From positions 19,213,501 through 19,277,500 of the forward strand of contig NC_079880.1 of assembly GCF_029227915.1 (NCBI RefSeq): DNA of 64,000 nt. The letters are read 5' to 3'. The notes beneath the pieces are model-generated. The model searched no databases, was not told where the DNA came from, and worked only from the letters and a program-made list of their open reading frames with translations. The number at the start of each line of letters is the position of its first letter. The stretch's first letter is position 1. A program made the translations under genes and the position numbers. Shown in pieces: positions 1-11,080 of the stretch. The stretch is from Hydractinia symbiolongicarpus. Lineage: Eukaryota > Cnidaria > Hydrozoa > Anthoathecata > Hydractiniidae.

Positions 1-620
1 TTTGTAAAATAGGGAAAGAGGAGCTAGTTGGAAGGCTATCAACAGAAACTAAGCTGGTCTTGTTCGAAAAAACGGTTGTTAGTCCCCTAGCTTACAATGT
101 AGAGATCTGGAAAGTAATATTAGAGCGGCAGATGGAAAGGCTGGAAAGAGTATAAAGTACCCTAGCGAAGAGTTTAGTGAATGTGCCAGAAACTACACCT
201 TACTTGGGATTGATGGAAGAACTTTGAATATGGACGATGGAAAAAAGGATTTGCTAGTAGAGACTGATGTTGTACCAACACATAATGTCATTGGATATTG
301 ATAGATTAAAGGAAAGTATAATGAGAAAAAATAGACACCAAAACCCAACAAAAAAATTCGAAGGAAAAAGTACACTAGTGAAATGGGAATAAAGGGAGCG
401 TGGAGGATTGGAAATGATGGACATAGGACATAACATGGGAAGAATTAGTACTTGTGTATGTGGATAAAAAGAAACTGCAGAGCATATAATACAGCACAAA
501 AGAAGAAATTTGTGCCGAAAGAAAAATATAGCAAAAGAATCGTTAAAGGAAACAAACAACATCAGGAAAATAAGAGGAACAAGACGTATGATATACGCAA
601 ACAACCTCGCGAATAAAGTT
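1..620 (+). pseudogene. Decayed 3' end of a LINE (C-terminal region of RT polyprotein)
   Basis: Translating the plus strand in shifting frames gives stretches typical of the end of a non-LTR retrotransposon ORF2. About 30-170 reads like the post-RT segment (a 'LSTETKLVLFEK...PLAYNVEIWK' type stretch followed by a 'LERV' and 'VPETTPYLGL' pattern). About 415-600 reads like the Cys/His-rich tail, with a Cys-x-Cys-Gly then Glu-Thr-Ala-Glu-His pattern. Stop codons and frameshifts interrupt every frame, so no protein is made. The element enters from the left edge of the window, so its 5' part is not visible. The long minus-strand open frames over this region are shadows of it. Family assignment below the LINE level is not possible by eye. 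Confidence 0.5.
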
Positions 621-1002
621 TACAAAAAGCTGTCTATCAAATTGGGATTTTTGTTACGAAGTTAGACACGACATATTTTACTATTCAGATACGCAATAAT
701 ATTTGTTACACACTTATTTTTCAAAATTGATTTGTGAGACCTTTCTGAACGGAAAATTCCTCAAACTTTTAATTTTCGATGGGTCCGTCTTGGGTGAACC
801 GACTGACAGGAAGAAGAAAGACCACAAACCCACAGACCCCAAAATTTGCGAAATTCATTAATTCAGTTAATTCTGCCTACATTCACTTTTAAAAAGTTTG
901 GTGGAAACACCTTTATTTACTAGTTAGTTAAACAAGTGTTTTGAACACTTGTCTTATCTTTTTAAAAAAGAAAAAAGAAAAAAAAAGTAAAAATAGTTAC
1001 CA

Positions 1003-1062
1003 AGATGAGATTCGAACACACGACGACTCCCGTGTCGGTGCTCAGAGAGGCAAAAATTTCCA
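1003..1062 (-). repeat. tRNA-like (SINE-type) fragment
   Basis: On the minus strand there is a B-box-like GTGTTCGAATCTC followed by a short 3' tail, preceded by a GC-rich stretch. No cloverleaf can be closed: the acceptor ends do not pair and the T stem is poor. It therefore looks like a SINE head or tRNA relic and not a working tRNA gene. Confidence 0.3.
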
Positions 1063-1293
1063 TTCTTGTAGGACACATTTGCGTTTTAATACAAGCTCAC
1101 GAGCTTGTAACAAATGAATGGATTCAAGAGTACATTGAAAGAAGAGACAGAAGGGAAATGGAGCAAAAATAATAGAAAGAAGAAAGAAGAGGAGGAAAGA
1201 AAAGAGAGAAGAAAGAAGAACAAGAAAAATATTTTAACATAATTAAAATAAGAAAAAAAAAGAAATTAGCCTTGCACCTAGTCACCAATAAGA

Positions 1294-1368
1294 AAAGTGA
1301 AACAATATAAAGCTTGTTGGAAACAACAAAGTGAAACAATATAAAGCTTGTTGGAAACAACAAAGTGA
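1294..1368. repeat. 34-bp direct duplication
   Basis: A 34-base unit beginning AAAGTGAAACAATATAAAGC occurs twice head to tail (from 1294 and from 1328), followed by the start of a third copy at 1362. It lies in purine-rich, otherwise featureless DNA. Confidence 0.8.
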
Positions 1369-2408
1369 GCGATTTAAAGGTTTAAAGAAGTTCTAAGTGC
1401 TAAAAGGCATGGGTAGGAAGCCGTGTGGTGAGCATGTTAAGCGTGGTGCCGCGACAGTGTTTGTTTTATGTATCGGGTATGCCACCACTTCTATGATATA
1501 AAGATTTAAAAACTATTTCAATTGTTCTTGGTTTAAAGGGCCGCGCTTTTTGTCTCTTTGTACTGCTAAAAGAAAATATGAAAGAAAGGAAGGGTACTTA
1601 ACTGAGATTTGCTCGATTGGCTTTATGAATTGCAAACGGTCTAACTTGTTGTAAAAATAACACATTGACTCATTGGAATAAAGAAGAGAACAAAATTTAT
1701 AAATGCTTTAAAAATTAGTTAAAATCGTCGTTTAAATGTATACTTTAACCAATTGGACAAATCAAGAGAATTATCAAATACTTTGTAGTTAAGATAGTTA
1801 TTTTAATAATTTTATATTTTTTGTTGGACACACAAAAACGTTAAAGACGAAATTGTGTAACATGTAAACGGTGACAAGGAAGACACTTTATTACCACCAC
1901 CTAAAACTGACTAAGTGTATTTTAATCGACTGGATTTGGACTTTGCAAAAACATAACTACATGTTAAAACATTGAGATCTCATCTCTTTAATAATAGCCG
2001 TCGTCTGTCTGTGTGTCTGCAAAAGCGGCGTCCCGTAACGGAAACACGAAATTTTTAAAATGCACACGAATATCAAAAGCGATATATTTTTATCCACTTT
2101 GTTGCCATGGCTAAGTTTAAAGGACGCGCAAACCCGTGGATTTATCCACAGGCCACCGACTACTAGATATATATTACCTGATTTACCTTAGAGTGAGAAT
2201 CGATTCTGCTTTAAAAAAATTCAAAATAGGTACGGAAAATGTTAATAACGACAAAAGGATGAAGTGGAGAGGCACGACAAAACATACACAACATACCCAA
2301 TTTTTATCTATATTTTCTTTGTTTCGAACCTGGTCGCGACGCATTATGTATATAAAATTTATATGTTATATCGACATCATTCATAAGAACTTTCTCTTTG
2401 TTACTTAC
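1369..2408. other. Stretch without a recognised gene
   Basis: AT-rich sequence with no recognisable coding region on either strand. If the exon at 2409-2702 (minus) is real, its intron begins here at 2408, but I could not identify the next exon. Confidence 0.5.
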
Positions 2409-2702
2409 CTTTAGTGTATTCATCGCAATTGTGCTTATACTTTGTCCACCATAGGCGTCCAATATATTCTTCTGCCGTTCATCCACCAGATAAATAAACT
2501 TTGAATTTGATTTGTAGTGCTGTGTATAAGAAGAAGAAAGTGATATTAGTCCATTAGACACGTTGCCTAGGGATATGTTAAGTTTATTCGAATACGAAAA
2601 TGGGTATCCTGTATTGTGACGCAGATTTACATAAACTCCTTTTGCGCTACTCATTGTAATTTGCGTTATTATTACCGCAGCTAATTTAATTACGTTATCC
2701 AT
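2409..2702 (-). CDS. Possible first coding exon of a secreted protein, unknown family
   Basis: An ATG at 2702 opens a 98-codon frame that ends exactly at a strong donor (AAG|GTAAGTAAC, exon end 2409) in phase 0. The first 20 or so residues are hydrophobic and end in a small-residue stretch (Ser-Ser-Ala-Lys-Gly), which fits a signal peptide. The rest is Asn/Ser-rich with few charged residues and no Cys. I do not recognise the family. Reading past the donor adds 34 lower-quality residues before a stop, so splicing seems more likely. The following exon was not found. It may also be a chance open frame. Confidence 0.3.
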
Positions 2703-4635
2703 ATCACACGAGATAATTAATTCCTGCTACTAATGCCACTAGCATTGCTGGATTTTGAAAGCGGTGAACACGACAAAATGTAAATATATACAGACTTTCA
2801 ACTTGTACTTTGAATCGACTTTTCCATTTTCACCATTTTTGACATGCGATGCAAGATATATTTTCCAGAAGAGAAGAAAAGCATATTCAATCCGATTAAT
2901 CTATAGAAATTTCCAAATAACAAAATATTTAAATTTAACTTTTAGAGCCATGCCCTGGTAGAAAAGAAGTTTAATCATGCATATATCATGCTTTGGATTT
3001 GTGTATGTAAGATAAGAACAATCCGTAGCAACAGGTGATCTGCATATTTTTTGTCTGTTATACAAAAATGAAATAAAACAATTTTATTTCTTTTACATGT
3101 GTGTAAAAATCATTCCCGTCTGCCATCTCTTTATCTCTTTGTCTTCTTTATGTCAGGTATTATATTACCTTTTTATAGATTACCATTCCTTTACAAATCT
3201 ATACAGAACATGTGGAAAAGAAAGATGGAGAGACTAATTCTATTGGGCAGTTGGAAATCACAATAACAACCTGAATTTTCTTTGCAGATGTTTTAAATTA
3301 ATATCAATCAAAACATGTGGTATGACCTTACTACTTTTTGAACTTTTTGGTGTGGATACGCCTCGAAAATATTTAGCAAACATTACTAACTGATACATAA
3401 TTTTAACCAGTTTATACGGAAGAAAATAGACTTAACGACAGGCTTCATAAATTTATTTTTATAAATTAAACATTAATTAATTAATTCATAAATTTATTTG
3501 AAAACATTGAAACAATCAAACGATGTATTTTTTTAACAAAACATGGATTTTACAACCCTGTCACTGGTATTTGTTTAAACAATAATTCGTAAACTCGGTC
3601 AATAGTTTTGACCTTGGGTTACACTTCCCAGTACAGGTAGGCAAAACAGTTTATATTGTATTCGTATGCCATACCAGCTGAAATAAAGTTTACTAAAACA
3701 TTTCAAAATACATCCCATCCATAAAATTTAAATCAATAAAAATGTTATTGATTAGGTCTGGCGAAAGAAAAGGGTTGATCACTAAATTCCCCTAAAACCT
3801 AAAGTTTGCAAGATATGAAACAAAAATCTCAATATATAGCTAAATTTAAATAGCTAAATAGGTTTGCATAGTCTTTCTGCCAAAGGTTGACATAAAATGT
3901 AAAAAATAAACAGTTAATAACACATCCAATATAGCCTAGTGCCCTTTTAAAAAAAATTACCAATTTGTAAGTATATTGTATACGGTCCTTTCTCGCCAAA
4001 TGTTATACAAAATGTCAAAACAAAACAGTTTGTGAGGAGTCAATCCTAAATTAGGAAATATCAGTTTTTTCACCAAATTTCATGTTGTTCTTACCAATAA
4101 AATAATACACAAAATACAGTCCACCGCAACAAAAGTTTATATGAAATTAAAATTACAACTAAAGAAGTGTGAAATCTAATTGGGCGAAAAAAAATTTTTA
4201 TTTTGCATATGGCTTACAAAAGTTAATAGGAAATGTTAAAAACAACGCAACTTGATTCATAACATTAAAAACAACAGTCTACCTTTAGTACATTTTATAT
4301 CACTTTTTCACAAATGTCTATTAGAATTTATTTTCAGTGTAGAACAGGCCTTACAGTAATAACCTCGGTATCACGTTGTCACGTGATTTTTAAGTAAAAG
4401 GGCGGATGTTTCAGAAATTTAATCGATTAGCTTTCAATAACTCAAGGTCACGCAATTGCATTAGAAATGGACGAAGCTTCTGATAATAACGTGGAAGAAA
4501 CTATTATCAACAGCCAATCTGCCCCATAAACGTTAAACGGAATGGAACAGTTTGACCTAATCAGAAGCTACATGGACAAAATTTGCAACAACAGAGTACA
4601 CTGAAAAACATGAAGGTTTCAGCAAAAACAGAATC
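2703..4635. other. Stretch without a recognised gene
   Basis: AT-rich intergenic DNA. I see no coding exon with usable splice sites, no tandem array and no clear mobile element apart from the sequence leading into the DIRS-like relic at the right-hand end. Confidence 0.5.
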
Positions 4636-5480
4636 GTGGAGACATATAGATTCTATTCTCCACGTTTCGGCGTTACGCACACCCAACTAACGTCCTCGTC
4701 GGCACCTATGCCAAAAAAATCCCAATCACAAAGCTTCGTTTTTCTAAGAAAACCATCTCCACCGTCTGGGAGTATCGGTAACCATAACACACCTTATTCT
4801 GCACAATCAGCGTACAGATTTCAAGATTGTTTGCAAGATCAATGTGCTTCTGTTGTGGCTGGACTGGACACTGGAAAAAAGACTGCCAAAACGTTATCGG
4901 CCATAAGCAAGTCTAAAGAAAAGACAATAGATAAGTGTTTAAATTATGATAAGCATATTAGAGATAAGGAGAAGCACGAATTTTTTTAACGTAATGATAC
5001 GTCTGGAACTAGAGTTAAGGATAGGCTGAATGAAAACTTAAAATACTGGCACACCATCGGCTGCAATACGACTATTCACAAAATTATCAAGCAAGGCTGT
5101 ACTATTCTTTTATTTACGACACCACAAAAACAAACTTTTTCTAATAATGAATCTGCTACAAAAATTTGGAATTTATAAATGAAACGGTAGAAGAGATTCT
5201 TGATACAGGTCGAACTAAGGAAGTGTTTTTTGTATTACATGTTGTAAATCCCGTTTCAGTCGCTACCAAGAAAGGAAAAGAATAGACAGTTCTCGGTTTA
5301 AGGTATGTAAGCAAGCACATCAACAAAGAAAGAAAATAGTTTACAAAGAGATGGCTAGCCACCGCAATGATGAACTCAATATGTTAGGTCTTTAAAAACG
5401 AGCTATAGGTTATACTTCTTTACAGAAAATGCCTCTAGAAGCGTAATTCTCCCTTTTTCAAGGAATTAAATAAAGCAGGG
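4636..5480 (+). pseudogene. DIRS-like retrotransposon relic (gag end and RT start)
   Basis: Three frames joined by stops and frameshifts read like the segment leading into the reverse transcriptase of DIRS-type elements. About 5020-5150 has 'RLNENLKYWHTIG' and then a 'TTPQKQTFSNNESA' pattern. About 5168-5340 has 'FINETVEEILDTGRTKEV', then Val-Val-Asn-Pro-x-Ser-Val, and a Leu-Arg-Tyr-Val-x-Lys-His-Ile block, which is the usual start of the DIRS RT. A TAG interrupts the GKE/TVLG junction near 5285. The first part (4636-4989) is open but has no ATG in a suitable place. No catalytic RT motifs follow, so the copy is truncated and dead. The assignment rests on remembered family patterns. Confidence 0.5.
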
Positions 5481-6225
5481 CTACCATCACATAGATATTT
5501 CAGAAGAACATTAGAAATTCTTAGGGTTTTGACGGGTCATAGGAGGAAAGGAAAGATACTTTGTTTTTAAAGTATAACCCTTTGGTCTTTCTCCGGTCTC
5601 GTTTATTTTTTTCAAAAAAATAAGGTTGATTAAGACCCGCCACATATTTATTACAGTCTATTACATTCCTTCGTTTTCCAGAGTTTACTCAAAATGGAAA
5701 AAAAGGACCGGCTGACAAAAAAACTAAAATTTACACAGTTCAATACTTTTTTTGTGGTGCAAATGGTCCTCCACTAAAAAAATTAATCCAAAATGCTGCG
5801 TGAAGTGTTTCTAAATCAACAAACATCAGTTATTTTCGTAATATTGCATGCAGTCCCCCTCTACAAAAGCTTACACAAAATATAAAAAAACAAGAAGAGT
5901 AAATATCATTAAATCGACAAAAATCAGTTCTTTTGCATGTTGTGGAATTTTACATAAAATCCACAAAACCACAATTTGGCACATCAAATTTAGAGAAAAA
6001 TTAGCCATTTCTGTATGTTGCACACCTTATCGAGCCCAGTTGGTGGTTCAAGCCACCAGCACAAGCCCTTACTTCCGCCAATCACAGCCACCTACCAAGC
6101 CGTGTGTTTCGGTAACATTACCTTCATCAGCCCACATATATTTATTTTTTTCTGGGTACAGTATACATATTATCGAAGACTATAAGCAGGAGCAGCAAAA
6201 AATAAATAAATAAAAAAGTAAAACG
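5481..6225. other. Stretch without a recognised gene
   Basis: No supported gene. An open frame at 5848-6213 has no recognisable domain, no splice context and biased composition. I treat it as chance. Confidence 0.4.
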
Positions 6226-6453
6226 CAAAATTTCGAACAAAATCAAAGGTATCTAAAGGGGGTGCAATTCGGCCAACATTTTGACCAACATCGACTGACC
6301 AACATGTTGGCCAGCAACGTTGGCCGGTTTGCGTTTGCTCAAAATTTCGAACAAAATCAAAGGTATCTAAAGGGGGTGCAATTCGGCTAACATTTTGACC
6401 AACATCGACTGACCAACATGTTGGCCAACAATGTTGGCCGGTTTGCGTTAGGA
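6226..6453. repeat. 114-bp tandem duplication at the Harbinger-like left end
   Basis: The segment starting CAAAATTTCGAACAAAATCA at 6226 is repeated at 6340 with only a few differences, including GGCCAGCAACG against GGCCAACAATG. Each copy holds one set of CCAACATGTTGG palindromes. Confidence 0.8.
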
Positions 6454-7160
6454 GCCAACATGCTCAAGAAGAAAAAAGAATCTCAAAAAATCTTGGCCAA
6501 CATTTAGTAAATATTTAACAAATGTTGGCCAACATTTTCGCCAGAATTTGCATGTTGGTAGCATGTTTGTTGGTTTGCACTGGGTAACCAACATGTTGGC
6601 GAACATTTCGATCAACATTTTAGCTTTCAAATGTTTTAATTCGAAATGTTTAAAATTCGAACTCCAAATCGAATGTTCTTAATTGATTCGAATGTTTATA
6701 TATGTTTTACATTGGGCGGGCATGTCCTTATAGCACTCTATTCATTTCAAAACACCTGATTCTTTTGGTGTTATGTATGGTTCGATGAAAGCAAGAATCT
6801 CTTTAAACGATACATAGTTCATTCTCATCATTTCCCTGTAACTTTTTGTGTCTTCAGCCAGTAATTCCTGTACTAAGTTTGTATACAGCCCTTCGCAGTT
6901 TCTTTTTGGAACACATTTTCTTGTAGAACCACATCTTTTTTTGTCGTTGTCATCAAGCAAGAGGGCGAGTGCCAAACAAGCAGCACTTCAGAATCTGACA
7001 TCCTTCTTCATTGGAAGTCAAAAACAAATGAATGAACATTTCGTAATGTTGGCTACTTGTTTTTTTTAAAAAAATATATACGCCAACACAAACCGCACCA
7101 ACATGTTGGCCGAAATGCTGGTCGAAAATGTTGGCCAACATGTTGGCCGGTTTGCGCTTC
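6226..7160 (-). mobile_element. Internally deleted PIF/Harbinger-type element
   Basis: The two ends carry inverted versions of a sequence dominated by the palindrome GGCCAACATGTTGGCC: left from about 6257, right end at about 7158. Between them, 6742-6975 on the minus strand encodes 77 residues resembling the N-terminal part of Harbinger transposases, with a 'GLYTNLVQELLAEDTKSY' block followed by a Met-Arg-Met...Phe-Lys-Glu-Ile pattern. The DDE catalytic region is absent, so the copy is non-autonomous. The left end is duplicated: a 114-bp unit starts at 6226 and again at 6340. Flanking TAA/TTA trinucleotides are compatible with the 3-bp target duplication known for this superfamily, but exact ends are uncertain. 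Confidence 0.6.
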
Positions 7161-8329
7161 ACTTAAGTCCCATGACAGTAATTAAGTAATTAATTTAGAC
7201 AGTAATTTGCTGATTTAAAAGCAGGATTAAAAATACAAAAGAGACAAATACACGCATCTTAACAATCGTTACGTAAAAAGCTAAATCTGCTAAGACTATA
7301 AACTTTCTTTGCATTCCAGTACACGAGGGAAAATAGGGCATACTACTAACATACAAAATCAGCTATTCAATCTATTGCATACAGCAACCCTTCCAAAGTT
7401 ATACTCAAAATATAAGAAATCAATAGTTGGCAACATATAAAAGAGAAATATAAAAAATTGAATCATTTCAGTATATTCTATATCTACCGCAATATTTCAA
7501 TCCAAAAATTTTTCGCGGCATCCTTTTTTGACGTTTTTTCTTCCTTGTTGTTAATTTTAAGTTGTATGCAATTATTCTTAAAACGCACTAAACTTAAACT
7601 TTTTTTATTTACCTGTAGCCATTTTTTGTTTTTTTTTTAAAGAAAGCCTTTAAAATCTAAACTTTCTTGATCATATTTGTCTGAAAAAAAAATGATTAAA
7701 TTTTGTCCAAGTGACTAATATTTTTGCCAACTTTTTATTTTTGGCGACTAATTATTTTACCGATGAGTAATTTAATTTTATCAAGAAAACATCGCATGCC
7801 ATGCATGATAACAATCAGCGTTTTCGAATTTAGGAATCGAACATATTTCAAACGATCGTAACGTAACAGATGTAAACATTGATTTAAGTTTGTTTACATT
7901 TAGGTTTTACATATATAGCCACTCTCCAAAAAAACATGGGACATTCTAGACTTGAAAAGCCTTAAAATATGTCAATTCGTTTTGATGAAGAATTATAAAG
8001 CATCTGAATATACATGTTATTACAGGGTCTTAAAACAGTAAATGTGCACTACACTTTATATAACGACATCAACACTTAGGGACTATTTCTTTCGCACACA
8101 AGAATCGGTTCGGAGTCCTTCAAGTGATTCTTGCTCCGAAAACCCATTTCTTTAGCACACATTTTTCGCCACTGAAAAACTTGCAGTGAAAAACCATTGT
8201 GAATACTTTACATGAATTAAAAAAACACGGCAAACGGAACTTAATTATTCATTTTCATTTCATTCGATATTTCGTAAATAAATCTACATTATCGATACCG
8301 TAAAAAAAAGATTATAATAAATTCTTTGT
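7161..8329. other. Stretch without a recognised gene
   Basis: AT-rich intergenic DNA with no coding exon or repeat array that I can support. Confidence 0.5.
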
Positions 8330-9140
8330 CATTCGTTCCCAGTTCTTTGGGTGATGCGTCGCAGCTTTGCGTTTGTTTTGCCAATCTATACTTAAGATGG
8401 CTAAGTCCTGTTTGACATTATTTGACCATGTCGTTGGTGGTCTGCCTTTTGGCCTTTCAAAACGCATCTTTGCTTTATGTCTAGAAACGAGCCGAGAAAT
8501 CTATATTTTTTCCAGTTTGTTGTGTTTCTGTTGATGATATAATTGTGATGTAATTTCAGCTTTGTATTTCTGGATCGCATTGTAGTTACTGCTAATTCTG
8601 CTGATGTCATCTGCGTACTGCATTTCTATGTCAACGTCTGTTGTCTGTGTTGTTGTTGAATATACTACTGTAGCAGATGGACTTTTTTCATTTTTCGCTG
8701 AGATCGTTCTTTCAATGACTTGTTTGCAGGCGAATACGTGTTCCGTTGTCGATCTTTCTTGTCTGTATGGGGCTTGTGTAAGTGGAATTTCGTTACTTAT
8801 TTTTTGTCCTGATCTTGGCCATGATACATGCTGCAAGTATTTTTCTCAGGATCATTAGTAAGATTATAGGACACAGGTTTGACATTGTTCTTTTAGGTTT
8901 TCCTGGTTTTTGTAGAGGTCGTAGCAGTCCGTATGTTATTTCTTTCGGACAGTCGCCAGTTTGTGCCACATTGTTAGAGATATCTGCGATAACTTCTAAT
9001 ATCTTTGTTGGCGCGTTCTTTATGAGTTCTATTTGAATTCTATCGCAGCCTGGACTTTCATCTTGAATACTGCTTTCCTGATCTCTTCGCTCGTGAAAGA
9101 TGTAGTCGTTGCAGTCGGTTGAATGTCTGGCATGGGATCT
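8330..9140 (-). pseudogene. LINE reverse transcriptase relic
   Basis: Minus-strand frames give recognisable RT pieces in the right order. Near 9080 there is a 'TSEEIRKAVFKMK' stretch. At about 8950-8840 there is a 'GLLRPLQKPGKPK' block followed by Leu-Cys-Pro-Ile-Ile-Leu-Leu (the palm entry). At 8760-8700 there is an Arg-Ser-Thr-Thr-Glu-His-Val-Phe-Ala block. Near 8620 lies the catalytic Tyr-Ala-Asp-Asp. The region after it (8540-8400) resembles the thumb. Several stops and frameshifts break the frame, so the copy is inactive. The plus-strand open frames here are shadows. Confidence 0.65.
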
Positions 9141-11080
9141 GCATGTTTAACTAAGATATTTTAAAGAAATCAGCAATTATCTCAGTTTCTTCTTTTTCCT
9201 AATTATGCAGAAAAAAAATAAACAGGACAACTTCAAATGTAAACATGTCTTCATTAAAATTAAAAGCGCTATGTCATTTAACACTTCCGAAGATTACGGT
9301 TGATATTTGCAGAATATATGGGGAGGAAATGATGAAACAGGAGAACTATCTACGATAGAAGCAAGCGCTATACGTCAATCGCCGTCTCCATCGAAAAAAA
9401 ATTAAAAAAGACATTTAAATTAAACCGGGTGGATAAAAACAAGTAAAAAAAAAACAAATAAAATAAACAGGTGAAATAGTTGACCAAAGCGTGCCATCAA
9501 CTACTTGTACAGCAGTACTCCAATTTATTTCAAACAAAAGGCAACCTAAATTTTAATTGTAGAATATGAGAAATCCTTTGATAAATTTAAAAATTTAAAG
9601 TACAAAGCAAAAGTATGGCAAATTATAGCGCACGAAGTTAAAAAGGAAATATTAAAGTTAAACTATACAAATTTTCCATCTTGGCAACAATGCAACTAAA
9701 TATGGAAAACTATTACCAAAATATTCAGGAAAACAGTCGACCATAATAAAATATCAGGAAATGACAAAAGAAGTTGCCAAATTTGTGAGGAACTAAAAAT
9801 ATTAACGGTTATCGGCCAAACGTCAAGCCCGTGAGCACCGTTAGTTGCGGGGTATGCGTAATGTTTAAAAAAAATGAAGTCGATGAGGAAAAAGTTGATG
9901 AAAGTGAAAGTGAACGCGAGGTCAGAAAAGAAAAAAAAAGGAAAAGAAAGTACGTTTCAAGTGCCCCTTAATCAGCTACTTCGTAGCGTTAAAAACAGTA
10001 ACAACGGAAAAAATACTTTTTACATTTTATATAAATTCTTCTCTAGGATATACACGCTGTGTTTTACAAGAATGGCGTGTTTTCGTTTCAGCCTTAATGA
10101 CAAATACTATTCTCATTGTGATCAATATTTTCTTATGAGGAACAAGTTATGAGGAACAAGTTCATTCTTAGCATGACTATGGCCTGAAAATGTATATTGT
10201 CTTAATAAAATAAAGCCTGCTATATGTCGCTATAGCTAATTCTGCTAGACGTAACGGACCATTGCTTTGGATAGAAAAAAATTCACTTTGTTTACCAATA
10301 AAAAAACTGAACTGCTAACCAATTTTGTGCGTTATACATATTCTTAGTATATTCCTAACTTCTGACCCATTGTTCAGAGTATATTCTTACAAAAAAGATC
10401 TTTAAGAAAATATTTTCCGGCTCAAGACAAAACATATTTAACTTAACTTCAACTTTATTTAAGAGAAAGTTTAGCTCTGAAAGTTGAAAGGCTGAAATAG
10501 CCTCATTGTGCGTGCTCACACACAAGGCGTAATAATATATAAAACGGAACCAAACCTCGTTTATGACACGCCTGAATAAAATTAAATGAATATAAATTTT
10601 AGAGTAATATATTCATGTTAATTTAATACAAATTAGTTAAAGTTAGAGCAGTGATTTATCTTTTAAATTCTTAAGTTCTTCTTCGCTTGTAGTGGAAAAT
10701 CGTTCCATATTGCGTTTATTTCGCGAAAATATTTACATATGCTTAATAAGCTGATGTATAATAAGGTGAGTTAAACAATCGAACCAAATACAAAAATCCT
10801 TCAACGCTATAGATATAACCTCACCAACCTAAAGTTACAATTAATCTCTACGGCGGAGAGCACTGGCCATTTTCTTTAATGACTGTGTCTAATCAAAAAA
10901 ATTGTTCGTTTGTTTCGTAAAAAAATAATTATGCTTTTATGAGAAGAAGTACCCTTATCACTTAATTAAATTAATAATTAAAGTGGCCTCATAAGGACGA
11001 AGAGAGGGATAAAAAATAAACAAGTGTTTCTTTGCAAATCAGTAGAAGTCTTTGAGGTTAAAGCTTGTAGTAGCTATAAC
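9141..11080. other. Intergenic stretch upstream of the FUT8-like gene
   Basis: No supported gene. A Lys-rich open frame at 9874-10152 is low-complexity and unconvincing. Just before the glycosyltransferase ATG, 11025-11042 reads TGTTTCTTTGCAAATCAG, a good 3' splice acceptor. The mRNA may therefore have a 5' UTR intron, or a trans-spliced leader if the animal uses one. Confidence 0.45.

Noticed and set aside
193-604. Minus-strand open frames rich in Phe and Leu
   Set aside because: They are antisense to a LINE relic, have no start context or domain, and the hydrophobic composition comes from A-rich sense DNA.
1003-1062. A tRNA gene on the minus strand
   Set aside because: The B box is good but the acceptor and T stems do not pair, so it is at most a relic or SINE head.
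9874-10152. A Lys-rich 92-codon frame
   Set aside because: The first half is a poly-A-derived low-complexity run and there is no domain or splice support.
11024-11080. GTG-initiated 19-residue extension of the FUT8-like protein
   Set aside because: GTG is not a normal start in animals, the first ATG gives a standard type II anchor, and the extension overlaps a splice-acceptor-like sequence.
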